Shown one piece after another: positions 5,467 to 7,414 of a stretch of 7,414 nucleotides of DNA. Origin of the DNA: an uncultured archaeon (GTDB taxonomy: Archaea; Thermoproteota; Nitrososphaeria; Nitrososphaerales; CALBXV01); assembly GCA_937890045.1 (NCBI GenBank), contig CALBXV010000543.1:1-7414 (forward strand). The letters run 5' to 3'. The position numbers and the translations under genes were made by a program. The notes under the pieces were generated by a model, which worked only from the letters and a program-made list of their open reading frames with translations, was not told the DNA's origin and did not search any database. Numbering within the stretch: the first letter of the stretch is position 1; each line of letters starts with the position of its first letter.

Positions 5467-6837
5467 ATGGCTTTAAACTCAACTCTAAATAGTGGACAAG
5501 TAAAGTTTGGAACTCCTGGTGCAGTCATTGATAGTACTATACCATCAAGAAGACTGTTTGATTTTAGCGACAGAGTCGCAGAATTGGCACCAGATGAATC
5601 CCCATTCTTTGTCTACTTATCGAAAGTTGCTAAAGTTCCAACATCTGATTCTCAGTTTAGATTCCTAGAAGATAGAACAAAGGTTGAAATGACAGATAGG
5701 AGCTTCTTGTTAAAAGGAGCGACTACATTGGTTGCCGAAGGAAGTAGCATGGACATGGTCTTTGATACTACTGGAGCGGCTTATGTTCAATGGTTAATTC
5801 CCGGAATGGTAGTTGCTATCGGCGATGTCGATGGTAACTCTGTCCCTACTACTGCGAATGTACGGATTAATTCTGTAGACAACACTAGTTCAACAGCACA
5901 AACAACAGTAAATGTGACCTCCATATCACATACTAGTACCACAAGTACACTTGAATTGGCTAACAACTCAAAATGTACCGTTATTGGGACATCCTTCCAA
6001 GAAGGAAGTGGTTCTCCCGACGTATGGTCTTCAGAGCTTGATAATGAGTATGGATATACTCAGATATTCAAAACGGCTGCTGAAATGAGTAATACGGCAA
6101 GGGCAACTGTGTACAGGGGTTATGCTGATGAATGGTCTAGAATATGGAATCTTAAACTAAGAGAACATAAAGTGGATATCGAAAGGGCTATGCTTTTTGG
6201 ACAAAAAGGCAGTGCTGGCGGTATTCAATACTCAGAAGGTATTGTTGGAAGTACAATAGCGGCAGGATATGGAAACGTTGTTAATGATGGTTCTCAAGTA
6301 TCATATAACGAAGGTGTTCCATATTATAAGTCTAATGAAGTAACTCAATGGACATATGATGATCTATTGAGTGATTTTGAGGTTATATTCGACCCCGCAA
6401 GGGGTGGTGGTGCTTCTAAATTGGCTCTCGCCAGTTTGCCTGTAATATCATACTTTAATAAGTTTGGTAGTGCTACTAGCTTTATTGGGCAAGTAGCAGG
6501 TACAGCTAGTGAAGATAACCCATTTAGGTATAACTTCAATCAGGTTCAAGGTTCATTTGGGCATAAAGTTATGAAGGTTGATACTATTCATGGTGATTTA
6601 ACTCTTGTTAGAGAACCGTTGTTTAGAGGATTCGCTTCTGGCTTTTGCATGATGGTTGACCTTGATCATGTGTCATACAGACCTCTCGTTGGAAATGGTT
6701 TGAATCGTGATACTCATATTACGACAAACGTGCAACAGGCTGATGAAGACTTACGGAAAGACATGATTCTAACAGAAGCAGGTCTTGAAGTATCTCTTCC
6801 TGAAACCCATGCATTGATTAACCTGGAGGGCGTGTAA
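5467..6837 (+). CDS. Major capsid protein, SU10/DUF5309-like
   Basis: This 456-residue protein is the probable main shell protein, of HK97-type fold. The N-terminal part (about 20-95) and the central SSELDNEYGYTQIFKTAAEM and DEWSRIWNLKLREHKVDIERAMLFG stretches (188-245) look like the SU10 major-capsid family (Pfam DUF5309). Typical features of that family are an N-Q-I-F-like strand, a following S-x-T, and a long helix ending in DIExAxLFG. Between about 105 and 180 lies a Ser/Thr/Val-rich beta-type segment that looks like an inserted domain. The C-terminal half (about 290-456) continues the core. A ribosome site AGGAG (5453-5457) lies 9 bases before the ATG. The gene follows the scaffold gene after 23 bases. 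Assignment is by recognition of sequence character plus position; a profile search would confirm the exact family. Confidence 0.9.
   Translation: MALNSTLNSGQVKFGTPGAVIDSTIPSRRLFDFSDRVAELAPDESPFFVYLSKVAKVPTSDSQFRFLEDRTKVEMTDRSFLLKGATTLVAEGSSMDMVFDTTGAAYVQWLIPGMVVAIGDVDGNSVPTTANVRINSVDNTSSTAQTTVNVTSISHTSTTSTLELANNSKCTVIGTSFQEGSGSPDVWSSELDNEYGYTQIFKTAAEMSNTARATVYRGYADEWSRIWNLKLREHKVDIERAMLFGQKGSAGGIQYSEGIVGSTIAAGYGNVVNDGSQVSYNEGVPYYKSNEVTQWTYDDLLSDFEVIFDPARGGGASKLALASLPVISYFNKFGSATSFIGQVAGTASEDNPFRYNFNQVQGSFGHKVMKVDTIHGDLTLVREPLFRGFASGFCMMVDLDHVSYRPLVGNGLNRDTHITTNVQQADEDLRKDMILTEAGLEVSLPETHALINLEGV
6825..6829 (+). promoter_or_regulatory. Shine-Dalgarno of the post-capsid gene, inside the capsid gene's 3' end
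   Basis: GGAGG lies 9 bases before the ATG at 6839 and within the last codons of the capsid gene. It supports the start of the incomplete downstream gene and coupled translation of the two. Confidence 0.7.
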
Positions 6838-6838
6838 G

Positions 6839-7414
6839 ATGAGAAGTGATGTATTAAATAAAAGTAGTAATGCATATGATGGCAAAAGCAGACCTACTAC
6901 CATATTTGATTGGAATTACATTAAATGTGGTAGTCCTATGTTTAGTCATGCACAGTCGTCTAACTCTTCTGGCCCAGTAACAGCTACCGAGCATCGTATT
7001 GGTATGATATTTCCAGGAGCAAATGGCGAATTATATCCTGTAGAGATGTGCAGAATCGGCGCAAGTACTGGCCCAGTAGAAACACCAGTTTTCGAAGGAA
7101 CAGTTCCTGCTGTCGATACAGGTAGTACTGCCGCAGGATTGAACATGCAAATGGATCAAGACACGGCTGCTGACTTAGGATGGGAATTAGTTCCTGGGGG
7201 TTCTCCTCTTGGAAATAAATCCAACATATTCTTAGCTGGTACGCATTCTGGGTATATAGATGTGACATTCTGGACAACTCAATGGACTACATATGATGGT
7301 ATGTCTATCGGATTTAGAAAAGCTGAGAACTTTAACGATGGTCATGCTCCGATTGTAGCGGCAGGTACAGGCGATCCTGTATATACTGACTTTGCTACAT
7401 TTGGCATACAAGAA
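6839..7414 (+). CDS. Probable virion protein downstream of the capsid gene (partial, 3' end missing)
   Basis: An ATG at 6839, one base after the capsid stop and behind GGAGG at 6825-6829, opens a frame that runs 192 codons to the right edge with no stop. The visible part is rich in Gly, Ser, Thr and aromatics and reads as beta-strand-rich. It has an RIGMIFPGANGELYPVEMCR stretch (53-72), alternating hydrophobic strands such as YIDVTFWTTQW (139-149), and YDGMSIGFRK (152-161) followed by PVYTDFATFGIQ (180-191). No signal peptide or catalytic motif is visible. Genes right after the capsid gene commonly encode decoration, head-completion or other minor virion proteins, which fits a beta-rich protein. 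I cannot name the family. Confidence 0.85.
   Translation, partial: MRSDVLNKSSNAYDGKSRPTTIFDWNYIKCGSPMFSHAQSSNSSGPVTATEHRIGMIFPGANGELYPVEMCRIGASTGPVETPVFEGTVPAVDTGSTAAGLNMQMDQDTAADLGWELVPGGSPLGNKSNIFLAGTHSGYIDVTFWTTQWTTYDGMSIGFRKAENFNDGHAPIVAAGTGDPVYTDFATFGIQE

Noticed and set aside
6946..7277. Minus-strand open frames at the right end
   Set aside because: They lie opposite a well-supported + strand gene that is open to the edge, have no ribosome sites and do not resemble known proteins.
1..7414. A novel defence or regulatory system
   Set aside because: Every gene of clear identity belongs to phage packaging or head assembly, apart from one GGCT-like gene. Nothing in the window shows toxin-antitoxin, CRISPR, reverse-transcriptase or similar signatures.

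Overview
This window is a piece of a tailed double-stranded DNA phage or prophage (Caudoviricetes), carrying the DNA-packaging and head-assembly module. All recognised genes lie on the + strand, are tightly packed and often overlap. By eye the sequence is AT-rich. Non-ATG starts (GTG, TTG) are common and several Shine-Dalgarno sites are strong, so the host is bacterial. No host marker gene is present. The phage type (terminase, long portal, SU10-like capsid) resembles many environmental phages, but that is inference.

Layout: (1) Positions 1-720 hold the tail end of an unidentified gene, a 50-residue basic protein, a gamma-glutamylcyclotransferase (GGCT/AIG2-like) protein and a 68-residue coiled-coil protein. 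They are chained by stop/start or longer overlaps. (2) Positions 729-2315 encode the terminase large subunit, with complete ATPase and nuclease motifs. (3) Positions 2316-2382 form a short AT-rich gap with a good sigma70-like promoter. It is followed by a 77-residue Asn/Tyr-rich protein that overlaps the portal gene. (4) Positions 2600-4612 encode a long portal protein with a coiled-coil C-terminus. (5) Positions 4613-4708 contain a hairpin spanning the portal stop codon and a possible 28-codon micro-ORF. (6) Positions 4709-5443 encode a scaffold-like acidic protein, 5467-6837 the SU10/DUF5309-type major capsid protein, and 6839 to the right edge an incomplete probable virion protein.

How they work together: scaffold and major capsid protein build the procapsid around the portal ring, and the terminase docks on the portal to pump and cut DNA. 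The gene right after the capsid gene probably encodes a minor head or decoration protein. No small terminase subunit is recognisable; the 68-residue protein just upstream of the large subunit is only a positional candidate. No tRNA, CRISPR array, insertion sequence, integrase or attachment site was seen. The window reads as an ordinary structural module. The least explained parts are the promoter and small gene between terminase and portal, the portal-scaffold junction, and the GGCT cargo gene.
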